From Nitrososphaerales archaeon TH1920 (GTDB lineage Archaea; Thermoproteota; Nitrososphaeria; Nitrososphaerales; Nitrososphaeraceae), in NCBI GenBank assembly GCA_014523495.1, contig JAATVM010000017.1, forward strand, positions 1 to 18,043: 18,043 nucleotides of DNA. The letters run 5' to 3'. A program made the position numbers and the translations under genes. How positions within the stretch are numbered: position 1 is the stretch's first letter; each line of letters begins with the position of its first letter. Shown in pieces: positions 7,133 through 13,908 of the stretch. The notes under the pieces are model-generated. The model saw only the letters and a program-made list of their open reading frames with translations. It ran no database searches and was not told where the DNA came from.

Positions 7133-8296
7133 CTAATGTTTTAATTGTTCTCCACCTTTTTTGTTTCTAAAATATTGAAACAAAAATGTTGCAGCTACAA
7201 GTGTAATAGCTAAGCCAATTAATAACGAAGAGATAAGGTTGAAAGGATTAGTTTTTTCTGTTAAAACTGCAGTAAATTGAATTACAGGTATGTATATCAG
7301 ACCTAGTACAACCAATCTCAGGATATCTGAGAGAATCCTTATGCTTCCTTTAAACCAATTGCTCAGTAAGATGCCACCGAAGATAGTCGCTATTCCTATC
7401 CAAATCAAAGTTATCGAACCATGGACAAAGTCGCCGACAACAATGCGATTTGTAATGATATCAGAAATGCTGGCATCTTTGGCAATAATCCCATCAGGGA
7501 TACTCGATATCCCATTGGATATTCCTACCAAAATTATCATGATTCCTGCAAAGGCCGAAAATATTCTAATGAAGGTGGAAGGTGTGGTACGATTTAACGA
7601 ACTAATTGATTTGTCGATATCAAACGCCCTGATTACAAATGCAACCCCCAAAATGCTAAGTAGTATCGCTAAAGCTTCTCTTGTAAAACCAAAGATCGTA
7701 GCAAAGCCGCTAGCAATAAGTAATACACCAGGTACTCCCAGAAAGAATTTCGAATACCTTGGGTCATAAACTAACATCTTTACATATTTTCCAAAAACTG
7801 CATAAGAGTATTCTACACTTCTGCTATGTCGCATAATTATTCTTTGAATGGATATTACAGGGACCATAGCCTGTATTAGTGGAATTACAGTTTCATCATC
7901 CTCACCGTCTGAAACAATAACAACCCCGTCAGCCTTGAATTTTGACAAAACTTCTATTAGTTCTGAGGATATTTTTTCATCTGCTTCTATTCCGCGATTA
8001 TAGGCTCCGGTGATAACAGCTACTTCAGATTCATACCCTTTTGTTACAAGTTCTTCATATATCTTTATGGCACCAAAGATTGCATTTGCATCCGCATCTT
8101 CTGGATCTTCAATTGCTAACCTAGTTCCTGCGTTTATACATTGATCTCTTCCAAAGACGGGGGTTTCAACTCCAGCATTTTTACCGAGATCATTATCTCT
8201 ATCTATACAAACAACGAGGACTCTTCTATAATGTGTTGAAATGGAAGAATAATCTAAATTCCTTTTGTCCCTTATGTATTCGAGGTCCTTTGGCAA
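7133..8296 (-). CDS. DUF373 family membrane protein
   Basis: A 387-residue archaeal membrane protein of the DUF373 family, function not known. The soluble N-terminal half (residues 24-165) has the family motifs VLVVCIDRDNDLGKNAG, PVFGRDQCINAGTRLAIEDPEDADANA, VAVITGAYNRGIEADE and ADGVVIVSDGEDDE, with many acidic residues that could bind a metal or nucleotide. The C-terminal half holds about six hydrophobic segments (roughly 184-204, 206-224, 243-263, 288-311, 322-342, 352-374) and ends in a basic RNKKGG stretch. The start is TTG; a GCATAATTAG element about 22-25 nt upstream is consistent with a leaderless transcript. It lies 45 bp upstream of the prenyltransferase on the same strand, perhaps co-transcribed; a link to envelope or glycan functions is only contextual. 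Confidence 0.9.
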   Translation of the reverse strand: MPKDLEYIRDKRNLDYSSISTHYRRVLVVCIDRDNDLGKNAGVETPVFGRDQCINAGTRLAIEDPEDADANAIFGAIKIYEELVTKGYESEVAVITGAYNRGIEADEKISSELIEVLSKFKADGVVIVSDGEDDETVIPLIQAMVPVISIQRIIMRHSRSVEYSYAVFGKYVKMLVYDPRYSKFFLGVPGVLLIASGFATIFGFTREALAILLSILGVAFVIRAFDIDKSISSLNRTTPSTFIRIFSAFAGIMIILVGISNGISSIPDGIIAKDASISDIITNRIVVGDFVHGSITLIWIGIATIFGGILLSNWFKGSIRILSDILRLVVLGLIYIPVIQFTAVLTEKTNPFNLISSLLIGLAITLVAATFLFQYFRNKKGGEQLKH

Positions 8297-8498
8297 TCTT
8301 TTCTACGACCTAATTATGCATCAGAGGCTAATTAATTTGATGGTCCAAAAATAGTATTAATTTGTAGCAATAAAAATACAAATAATGATATGGAACATTT
8401 TTTAATATTTTTTTGCCACATAATTCATCTAAAATATTTAATGCCACAACGGGCTAAATAAAAAAACTTATCTGAATACACGTAGTTCAAAATACCAG

Positions 8499-8843
8499 TT
8501 GATATCGGACAAAACCAGTACTAAAAGCAATCCTTCAAGATATGCAATTAGAACAATAAAATACCAAAATTCCCTTATGGTGAATATATGTGATCTATAT
8601 CTGATTGAAAAGCAGATCCACCATGGAGATATTACAATCAATATAAAAAAAAATTATTGGATGGATAGGGTGGTCGATGAAAAAGAGATTGAATCCTATC
8701 TAAAAAAATCTTCCATATCAAATTTAGCAGGTAAGAAAACAGTAGACAAAGCAATTGAAATGAATCTTGCAAAGAGGTCAAGTGTCAAGTATTTCTCAGA
8801 TGTTCCATTTCTTATGATTTATAGATTTAGAGAATCATATTAA
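8499..8843 (+). CDS. DUF424 domain protein
   Basis: 114 residues. From about residue 15 it follows the archaeal DUF424 pattern: a strand RYAIRTIKYQNSLMVNICDLYLI, then HHGDITINIKKNYW, a helix with a DEKEIESYL stretch, the conserved SISNLAGKKTVDKAIEMNLA helix and a closing strand VPFLMIYRF. DUF424 proteins have no firmly established function; they are often encoded near translation factors. The only possible start covering the first strand is TTG at 8499, giving a short polar lead (SDKTSTKSNPS). The next gene, 58 bp on and with its own TATA-like element, is the two-KH protein, consistent with a translation or ribosome-related role. The upstream 200 bp is a divergent promoter region shared with the DUF373 gene. 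Confidence 0.8.
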   Translation: MISDKTSTKSNPSRYAIRTIKYQNSLMVNICDLYLIEKQIHHGDITINIKKNYWMDRVVDEKEIESYLKKSSISNLAGKKTVDKAIEMNLAKRSSVKYFSDVPFLMIYRFRESY

Positions 8844-8901
8844 GTTAATAATGTCAAACAATTAATAATTACAAATATTAATTTCTAAATGGGGTTTTTA
8901 T

Positions 8902-9468
8902 TTGGATAAAGATCATCTCAGTTTTACATTACACATACCCGAAGAAAGGATTTCGGTAGTTATAGGCATTAAGGGAGAGACGAAAAAAGAAATTTGCAAA
9001 AAGTGCAATGTAAAGATTGAAATTGAAAGTAGAACAGGAGAGATAGGAGTATCATCAACATCTAAAAATTTTGATGAATTTGGAGCGTTAAAGGCGAGGG
9101 ACATCATCAGCGCTATTTCACATGGTTTTTCTCCAGAAAGGGCATTTAGGATCTTGGATGAGGAAGCAATATTTCAAATCTTGGATCTTCGGAACTTTAC
9201 AACCTCATCCAATTCCACTAATAGGATTAAAGGAAGAATTATTGGCGAAAAAGGAAAAGCGAGAAAAAATATCGAAGAATTAACTAACGCATTCATATCT
9301 ATATATGGACATACCATAGCTTTGATAGGAAGCTATGAAGAAACCAAGTTGGCTATTGACGCAATAATGTTACTAATCAAAGGAAGATCTCATAAGACAG
9401 TCTATGAAATGCTCTATCAAGCAAAAAGAAGATCAAAGATTGAAAAATTACAACTCTGGGAAAATTAA
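8902..9468 (+). CDS. two-KH-domain RNA-binding protein, Pno1/Dim2-like
   Basis: 188 residues, matching the archaeal counterpart of Pno1/Dim2, a KH-domain factor that binds the 3' region of small-subunit rRNA during ribosome maturation and partners the Nob1 nuclease in eukaryotes. Two KH domains are visible: the first with a GIKG loop at residues 22-25 (degenerate relative to GxxG context, as in Pno1), the second with GEKGKARKN at 115-122. The linking stretch FSPERAFRILDEEAIFQILDLR and the YEMLYQAKRRSK tail are family traits. The TTG start is supported by a TATA-like TTACAAATATTAA centred about 26 nt upstream. In many archaea a RIO1 kinase gene sits next to this one; none is seen here. Confidence 0.9.
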   Translation: MDKDHLSFTLHIPEERISVVIGIKGETKKEICKKCNVKIEIESRTGEIGVSSTSKNFDEFGALKARDIISAISHGFSPERAFRILDEEAIFQILDLRNFTTSSNSTNRIKGRIIGEKGKARKNIEELTNAFISIYGHTIALIGSYEETKLAIDAIMLLIKGRSHKTVYEMLYQAKRRSKIEKLQLWEN

Positions 9469-9777
9469 TAGTTAATATTCTTTTGTTACCAATATACAGG
9501 TCGATATGTTGTTTTATTGGTTTTTCTGTATCAATGTTAAAAGTTTTATTTTCCCATAGATTTAGATGAAATGATGATTTTCGGCTCCTCTATCTCTGGG
9601 AAACAAAGTCGCAGCAGTAAGCATTAAACACTTCTTGACCAATTAGATATGTAAGAGGTGGGATCAGTAGTATTACAATTAACTGGGTTAGATTAGAAAA
9701 CTGGAAAATAATTTGTTACGTTGTCATAAGAACATAACGACTGGTATCGTAACATCACTGATATTCCCCACTTTCAT
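9469..9777. other. 309-bp gap with no confident gene
   Basis: Lies between the ends of the convergent KH and ubiX genes. The minus strand is open from 9715 to 9590 and would encode 41 residues with a hydrophobic run (LTQLIVILLIPPLTYLIG), but it has no start codon ahead of that run, so it could be a gene remnant or chance. Six-base inverted arms GTTACG (9715-9720) and CGTAAC (9748-9753) with a 27-nt loop lie about 25 nt after the ubiX stop and might form a 3'-end hairpin. Nothing else is recognised. Confidence 0.5.
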
Positions 9778-10356
9778 CTACTTATCTTTCCATCTTGTGA
9801 AGATATCATGTTTTATTTTTAGCTGGTCAAGAATTTTTCCAACCAAATGATCTACTATTTCATCTATTGTCGATGGTCTGTGATAGAATCCAGGCATGGC
9901 AGGAAGAATTATTGCACCCGCGTCATGTAACTTGATCATATTTTCAAGATGAATCCTTGAAAGTGGTGTTTCTCTCGGTACAAGAATCAGCTTTCGTGAT
10001 TCCTTTAGAGTAACAGATGCAGCACGAGAAATCAAAGTATCGTCATAACCATTTGCAATACTGGAAAGCGATTTCATGCTACAGGGTACTATCACCATAC
10101 CATCATGAAGGAATGAACCACTAGAAACGGACGCGTCTAGCTTAAAATTCTCATAATTAATAGATGAAAGAGATTTTACATATTCTAAATTTTTATCCGT
10201 TTCGATTTCTATATTTTTTTTTGCCCACTCACTGATAATCAAGTACGTTTGAATATTAATAGAATGGAGGATCTCCAATAGTCTTATCCCATAAATAATA
10301 CCAGAAGCGCCTGAAAAACCAATAACTATTCTATCATATCTTGTTTCTGGTGTCAA
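9778..10356 (-). CDS. ubiX: UbiX-family flavin prenyltransferase
   Basis: A 192-residue UbiX/Pad1-type flavoprotein that transfers a dimethylallyl group to FMN to make the prenylated FMN cofactor required by UbiD-type decarboxylases. The FMN-binding GFSGASGIIYG is at residues 13-23. Next come a SGSFLHDGMVIVPCSMKSLSSIANG block, the KLILVPRETPLSRIHLENM motif and PAMPGFYHRPSTIDEIVDHLVGKILDQL, all diagnostic. The start is TTG, about 28 nt after an ACAATAAATAAG TATA element, so likely leaderless. No ubiD partner lies in this window. The gene is divergent from the pfkB gene, with only 42 bp between the start codons. Confidence 0.94.
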   Translation of the reverse strand: MTPETRYDRIVIGFSGASGIIYGIRLLEILHSINIQTYLIISEWAKKNIEIETDKNLEYVKSLSSINYENFKLDASVSSGSFLHDGMVIVPCSMKSLSSIANGYDDTLISRAASVTLKESRKLILVPRETPLSRIHLENMIKLHDAGAIILPAMPGFYHRPSTIDEIVDHLVGKILDQLKIKHDIFTRWKDK

Positions 10357-10398
10357 TATCCAAATTATTGTTGAACACTTATTTATTGTTGTTATTAA
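10357..10398. promoter_or_regulatory. compact divergent promoter region ubiX/pfkB
   Basis: Only 42 bp separate the TTG codons of the two divergent genes. On the minus strand AACAATAAATAAG (centre about 10384) is 28 nt from the ubiX start. For pfkB the best element is weaker (AAATTATT near 10363-10370) and would overlap the start of ubiX transcription, so the two promoters must interleave. Confidence 0.5.
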
Positions 10399-11304
10399 TT
10401 GAACAACGTGCTAACAGTAGTTGGAAGCATCGCGCTAGATACTACTCGTACGCCATTTCATACTGTTGAAAGGACTTTGGGCGGAACAGCCACCTTTTCA
10501 TCTATTTCAGCTTCAAAATATGTACCCACATCAATAGTCGGGATCGTAGGTCATGATTTTCCAACTTCTTATCTTGAGCTTCTAAAAAACCTTCTTGATA
10601 TCAGAGGATTGACAATAAGTGAGCAGGAAAAAACCTTTCATTTTGATTCTTCTTTTGGATATGACCTTTCAAAGAGAACTACTAACAAAACTGAGCTTAA
10701 TGTAATATCAAATTACCAATCGACAATACCAGATGCATACATTGACTCAGAATATGTTTATCTGGCAAATAATGATCCAGTGCAAAATATGAATGTGTTA
10801 GATTTATTTTCCAAACCAAAGTTAATAATGTGTGATACAATGGATTTTTGGATTATGAATAAAAGAGACGAAGTCATTAAAATGATGAATAAAGTTGATG
10901 GGATAATACTAAATGAGTCTGAAGCTAAATTGTTGTTTAAGGAAAGTAATATTTTCAAGTGTGCTCGCCTATTAAACTCAAATGGTCCCGTTTTTGCAGT
11001 AATAAATAAGGGGGAAAATGGATCGCTACTGTTCTATGATAACGAATTCTATCCATTGCCGGCATATCCAACTGAAATTATTAAGGATCCTACTGGTGCT
11101 GGAGATTCTTTTGGTGGAGCGTTTATGGGATACTTATCACAACAGGGAAAAATAGATTCAAGAACATTGAAAAATGCAATGGTTCATGGAAACATTATGG
11201 GTTCATTCGCTATACAGGATTATGGTATTGATAAACTTGTCAAAATTAGTAGCGATGATATCAAGAAAAGGCATGAAAAATATAAAGAGATATTGTCATT
11301 CTAA
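10399..11304 (+). CDS. PfkB (ribokinase) family sugar or nucleoside kinase
   Basis: 301 residues of the PfkB carbohydrate kinase family. Visible are the N-terminal VVGSIALDT strand, GGTATFSS (the di-glycine substrate motif near 28-29), GIVGHDFP, the NESEAKLLF segment, and the C-terminal PfkB signature DPTGAGDSFGGAF at 230-242, whose Asp236 is the catalytic base. Substrate cannot be read from sequence; the closest general pattern (CDTMDFWI) is that of uncharacterised archaeal and bacterial sugar kinases, and a nucleoside substrate is also possible given the purine-salvage genes 1.2 kb away. The TTG at 10399 or the GTG at 10408 could be the start. It is divergent from ubiX. Confidence 0.9.
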   Translation: MNNVLTVVGSIALDTTRTPFHTVERTLGGTATFSSISASKYVPTSIVGIVGHDFPTSYLELLKNLLDIRGLTISEQEKTFHFDSSFGYDLSKRTTNKTELNVISNYQSTIPDAYIDSEYVYLANNDPVQNMNVLDLFSKPKLIMCDTMDFWIMNKRDEVIKMMNKVDGIILNESEAKLLFKESNIFKCARLLNSNGPVFAVINKGENGSLLFYDNEFYPLPAYPTEIIKDPTGAGDSFGGAFMGYLSQQGKIDSRTLKNAMVHGNIMGSFAIQDYGIDKLVKISSDDIKKRHEKYKEILSF

Positions 11305-11380
11305 TAAATTGATATTTATTTGACGAGAACGATGTGTATGGCAAACCAATAAATAAAAAATCTAGTGCAAATTACAATAG

Positions 11381-11725
11381 TTGGACAAAATTAAGCATAC
11401 GCTAATGTCCGAGATTGATTTATCAGAGATAGAAGCACAAGTTTTCTTATTTTTGATGATTAATGGGAAGACTTCACAATCTAACGTAGCCAATGCAATA
11501 AATCTGTCCCTCGAAAAAACATCCAAATTGCTCAATAATCTAATCGAAAAAGGATTGATATTGGAGCTGTCTGGAGAGTATCAAACATTTCATCCCAAAT
11601 TTTCGGTCACGAATGCTTATCGTCTATATTGCCAAAAAATAGGTAGAGAATTCAAAAAGAATGTCAGAATTGATAACTTGGCCTCGTCGCTAGAAAGAAT
11701 GCACGAATCTGCAAGAACTAAATAA
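11381..11725 (+). CDS. small winged-helix transcriptional regulator (TrmB-like)
   Basis: 114 residues. Residues about 12-70 form a TrmB/MarR-type winged helix: an EIDLSEIEAQVFLFLMINGK helix, SQSNVANAINLSLEKTSKLLNNLIEKGLI as the helix-turn-helix and recognition helix, then the wing LELSGEYQTFHP. The short C-terminal helical part (YRLYCQKIGREFKKNVRIDNLASSLERM) has no sugar-binding domain, so it is a DNA-binding module that probably dimerises. The TTG start is supported by an AATAAATAAAAAA element centred about 27 nt upstream. The next two genes follow within 30 bp and may be its operon partners or targets; the bound signal is unknown. Confidence 0.82.
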   Translation: MDKIKHTLMSEIDLSEIEAQVFLFLMINGKTSQSNVANAINLSLEKTSKLLNNLIEKGLILELSGEYQTFHPKFSVTNAYRLYCQKIGREFKKNVRIDNLASSLERMHESARTK

Positions 11726-11751
11726 GGCAATTAGAATCCATAATTTGTCGG

Positions 11752-12165
11752 ATGTCAACCATTCCAGAAAACAAGGTGGTTTATTTTGGAGTTATTAATA
11801 TTAATGAAAACAATAAAACCATAGGAGCTATTGATATCTGGAGGAATGTAATAAATAAGCAAATTTATTGCGAAGAGAAAAGATTGGGTATTTTGGAGAT
11901 AGTTGACTATATTGGTATGCCTGCAATTGCAGAGGGCCAAGAATGGGCAGTGGCCATAAATAGAAATAGGATTGGTAAAGAGAGATGGAAGCTAATAAAA
12001 ATAATAAAAACTGGCAGGTACTCTTTTATTGATACTGATGACGAAACGCCTGTTAATGTTAATGTCTCTGATTACAAGATAGTAGATGATATCTGGTGGT
12101 GTTTTCTAGTTGCCAAGAATGTAAATAGAAGTATTGAAATAACAAATGAGGCAAGCCCAAAGTGA
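11752..12165 (+). CDS. unrecognised small beta-rich protein
   Basis: 137 residues that I cannot assign to a family. The sequence looks strongly beta-rich, with alternating hydrophobic strands (VVYFGVINI, IGAIDIW, EWAVAINRN, RWKLIKIIKTGRYSFI, DIWWCFLVAKN), consistent with a small barrel or OB-like or SH3-like fold. There is no signal peptide or membrane helix, and no cysteine cluster. The ATG at 11752 lies 26 bp after the winged-helix gene, suggesting co-transcription. Its stop overlaps the GTG of the next gene (GTGA), typical of translational coupling. The two products probably act together. Confidence 0.75.
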   Translation: MSTIPENKVVYFGVININENNKTIGAIDIWRNVINKQIYCEEKRLGILEIVDYIGMPAIAEGQEWAVAINRNRIGKERWKLIKIIKTGRYSFIDTDDETPVNVNVSDYKIVDDIWWCFLVAKNVNRSIEITNEASPK

Positions 12166-12467
12166 TCCGTGACAATTTTCCGTCTGATGAACCAGAAATT
12201 TATGTAGAAAAAGCTCAAGGAGGACAGTATGCAAGCAAATTAAGAGGCTACTTTATTGTTAAAGAAACAAAATTAAAGTTCAATGCGATTGCTTTTGGAA
12301 GGATAGGAGGACATAATATTAGTTTAAACTTGACGAAAAAAACTCTGTCTAAATTGAAAGAATTTGGTTACGATACTGAAAATTTTCAGCTATTATTGCA
12401 ACGAAAGCTTGTTGAAGGAGAAGTAATTCTCGTAGATCCAACAAAAAAAAGTAATATCAGACCATAG
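12162..12467 (+). CDS. unrecognised small protein coupled to the preceding gene
   Basis: 101 residues beginning with GTG inside the stop of the upstream gene (GTGA overlap). No family recognised. The N-terminal half reads as strands (YASKLRGYFIVKETKLKFNAIAFGRIG), followed by a helix-strand end (KKTLSKLKEFGYDTENFQLLLQRKLVEGEVILVD). The 3' end overlaps the end of the convergent MTA phosphorylase gene by 11 bp, so transcripts from the two strands must run into each other. Coding is supported by the coupled start and protein-like composition. Confidence 0.72.
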   Translation: MIRDNFPSDEPEIYVEKAQGGQYASKLRGYFIVKETKLKFNAIAFGRIGGHNISLNLTKKTLSKLKEFGYDTENFQLLLQRKLVEGEVILVDPTKKSNIRP

Positions 12468-13257
12468 CATCCTGTAATGCAGATTTACATTTGCATTTAT
12501 TCCTAATTTTGGGAATAGAAGGTATGAATGCCGAAAGCAAATCCTTGATTTTATTGGCATTCTTAGTCAAGACATCGAGTATTTCTCTGGATGAAACTGC
12601 GTTTTCATACCAAACGTCGTAATCAGTAACAGTTGCAATTGAAATGTAGCATATTTCCATTTCTCTTGATAGTACGCACTCAGGAATGAGGGTCATGCCA
12701 ATAATATCGCCATTTAAAATTTCTTTAAAATATTTTGATTCAGCTCTGGTTGAAAAACGGGGTCCCTCTATACAAATGTAGGTAGATCCATCATGCACAT
12801 TATAATCTAGTTGTTTACCAGCCTTTACAAAAACATCTCTCAATTCGTTACAAAAAGGATCTGCACAGGATACATGACAAACTTTCCCTTCATCATAAAA
12901 TGTATACTCTCTTTGTTTAGTAAAATCAATAAATTGATCGGGTAATACAATATCCCCTGGTTTAAAGTTATTTTGAAGACTTCCTACTGCTGACGGTGCT
13001 ATGATCCTTGATACACCTAATGAATGTAGAGCCCAAATATTTGCTCTACTATTAACCTTATGTGGAGGAATAGTGTGAGCTTTTCCATGACGAGGAATGA
13101 ATGCAACTGCTCTACCATTGTATTCTCCAAGTGTTATAAGATCTGAAGTGTTGCCATACGGAGTAAAGATCTTAATAGTTTCCGCATGAGTCAGTAACTC
13201 CACATTGTAAATTCCTGTTCCTCCTATGATACCTATTTCGGCATGATAGTCCTTCAT
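12457..13257 (-). CDS. mtnP: S-methyl-5'-thioadenosine phosphorylase
   Basis: A 266-residue nucleoside phosphorylase that splits methylthioadenosine into adenine and methylthioribose-1-phosphate. Phosphate-binding IGIIGGTGIY is at residues 8-17 and RHGKAHTIPPHKVN at 56-69; APSAVGSLQ follows, and ICIEGPRFSTRAES is near 161-174. IGMTLIPECVLSREM (186-200) and TDYDVW (211-216, aspartates favouring 6-aminopurines over 6-oxopurines) set adenine specificity. Eight cysteines (127, 131, 136, 162, 194, 203, 255, 257) include a C-terminal CKC, matching the CXC and paired disulfides known in the thermostable Sulfolobus and Pyrococcus enzymes. It is 3 bp downstream of apt, a clear operon supplying adenine directly to APRT. 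Confidence 0.95.
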   Translation of the reverse strand: MKDYHAEIGIIGGTGIYNVELLTHAETIKIFTPYGNTSDLITLGEYNGRAVAFIPRHGKAHTIPPHKVNSRANIWALHSLGVSRIIAPSAVGSLQNNFKPGDIVLPDQFIDFTKQREYTFYDEGKVCHVSCADPFCNELRDVFVKAGKQLDYNVHDGSTYICIEGPRFSTRAESKYFKEILNGDIIGMTLIPECVLSREMEICYISIATVTDYDVWYENAVSSREILDVLTKNANKIKDLLSAFIPSIPKIRNKCKCKSALQDAMV

Positions 13258-13260
13258 ATG

Positions 13261-13791
13261 TCAATCATACTCCAATATGGATTTAACACTGTATCCATGA
13301 TTTCTCAGTTTATCCATACCTTCCAAATAGTTCAGGCAAATGATAAATACGAATCCAACAACTTTGCCTCCTAATTTTTCGACAAGTGAAGCAGCAGCAA
13401 TCGCCGAGCCTCCGGTCGCAAGTAAGTCATCTGCAATCAGAATTTTTTCTCCACTTAGAATCGCATCGTTTTGGATTTCCATAATTCTAGTCCCATATTC
13501 AATGCTATAGGATTGTTTAATTGTAGGACCTGGTAATTTTCCTTCCTTTCTAATTAGAACTAATCCCTTACTCAAACGCATTGCAAGAAGTGCACCAATT
13601 ATAAATCCGCGTGACTCGATTGCTCCAATCTTATTCATTTGAATGTTAGTACACATATTGGATAATTTTTCATTAAGATAATTTAGTGAATCAGGAGTTC
13701 TTAGAAGAGGATTTATGTCCTTGAACAATATTCCATTAGTAGGAAAATCTTTCCATGTTCTCACTAGATCTTTAAATTCTACATCATTCAT
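13261..13791 (-). CDS. apt: adenine phosphoribosyltransferase
   Basis: Converts adenine and PRPP to AMP. The 176-residue protein begins with the family N-terminus (LVRTWKDFPTNGILFKDINPLL). It then has AIESRGFIIGALLA (59-69), the LIRKEGKLPGPTIKQSYSIEYG segment that closes on the base, and the PRPP loop ILIADDLLATGGSA (117-130). Length and motifs match bacterial-type Apt rather than the HGPT-like proteins of euryarchaea. It is immediately followed by mtnP on the same strand, so MTA made from S-adenosylmethionine by-products is recycled to AMP in two consecutive steps. Start at the ATG at 13791. Confidence 0.95.
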   Translation of the reverse strand: MNDVEFKDLVRTWKDFPTNGILFKDINPLLRTPDSLNYLNEKLSNMCTNIQMNKIGAIESRGFIIGALLAMRLSKGLVLIRKEGKLPGPTIKQSYSIEYGTRIMEIQNDAILSGEKILIADDLLATGGSAIAAASLVEKLGGKVVGFVFIICLNYLEGMDKLRNHGYSVKSILEYD

Positions 13792-13908
13792 TATTGGTTG
13801 TTTTTCTTATCCTATTTTCCTACATAATTAACGTTCCGATAGAGTAAGATATTAGCAGTAGGATGATTATAATCTAGTAATCCTGTCCGTGAATAAATTG
13901 AATAAAAA

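Noticed and set aside
9590..9715. Hydrophobic minus-strand frame of 41 codons
   Set aside because: No start codon ahead of the hydrophobic run; may be chance, so described only in the gap entry.
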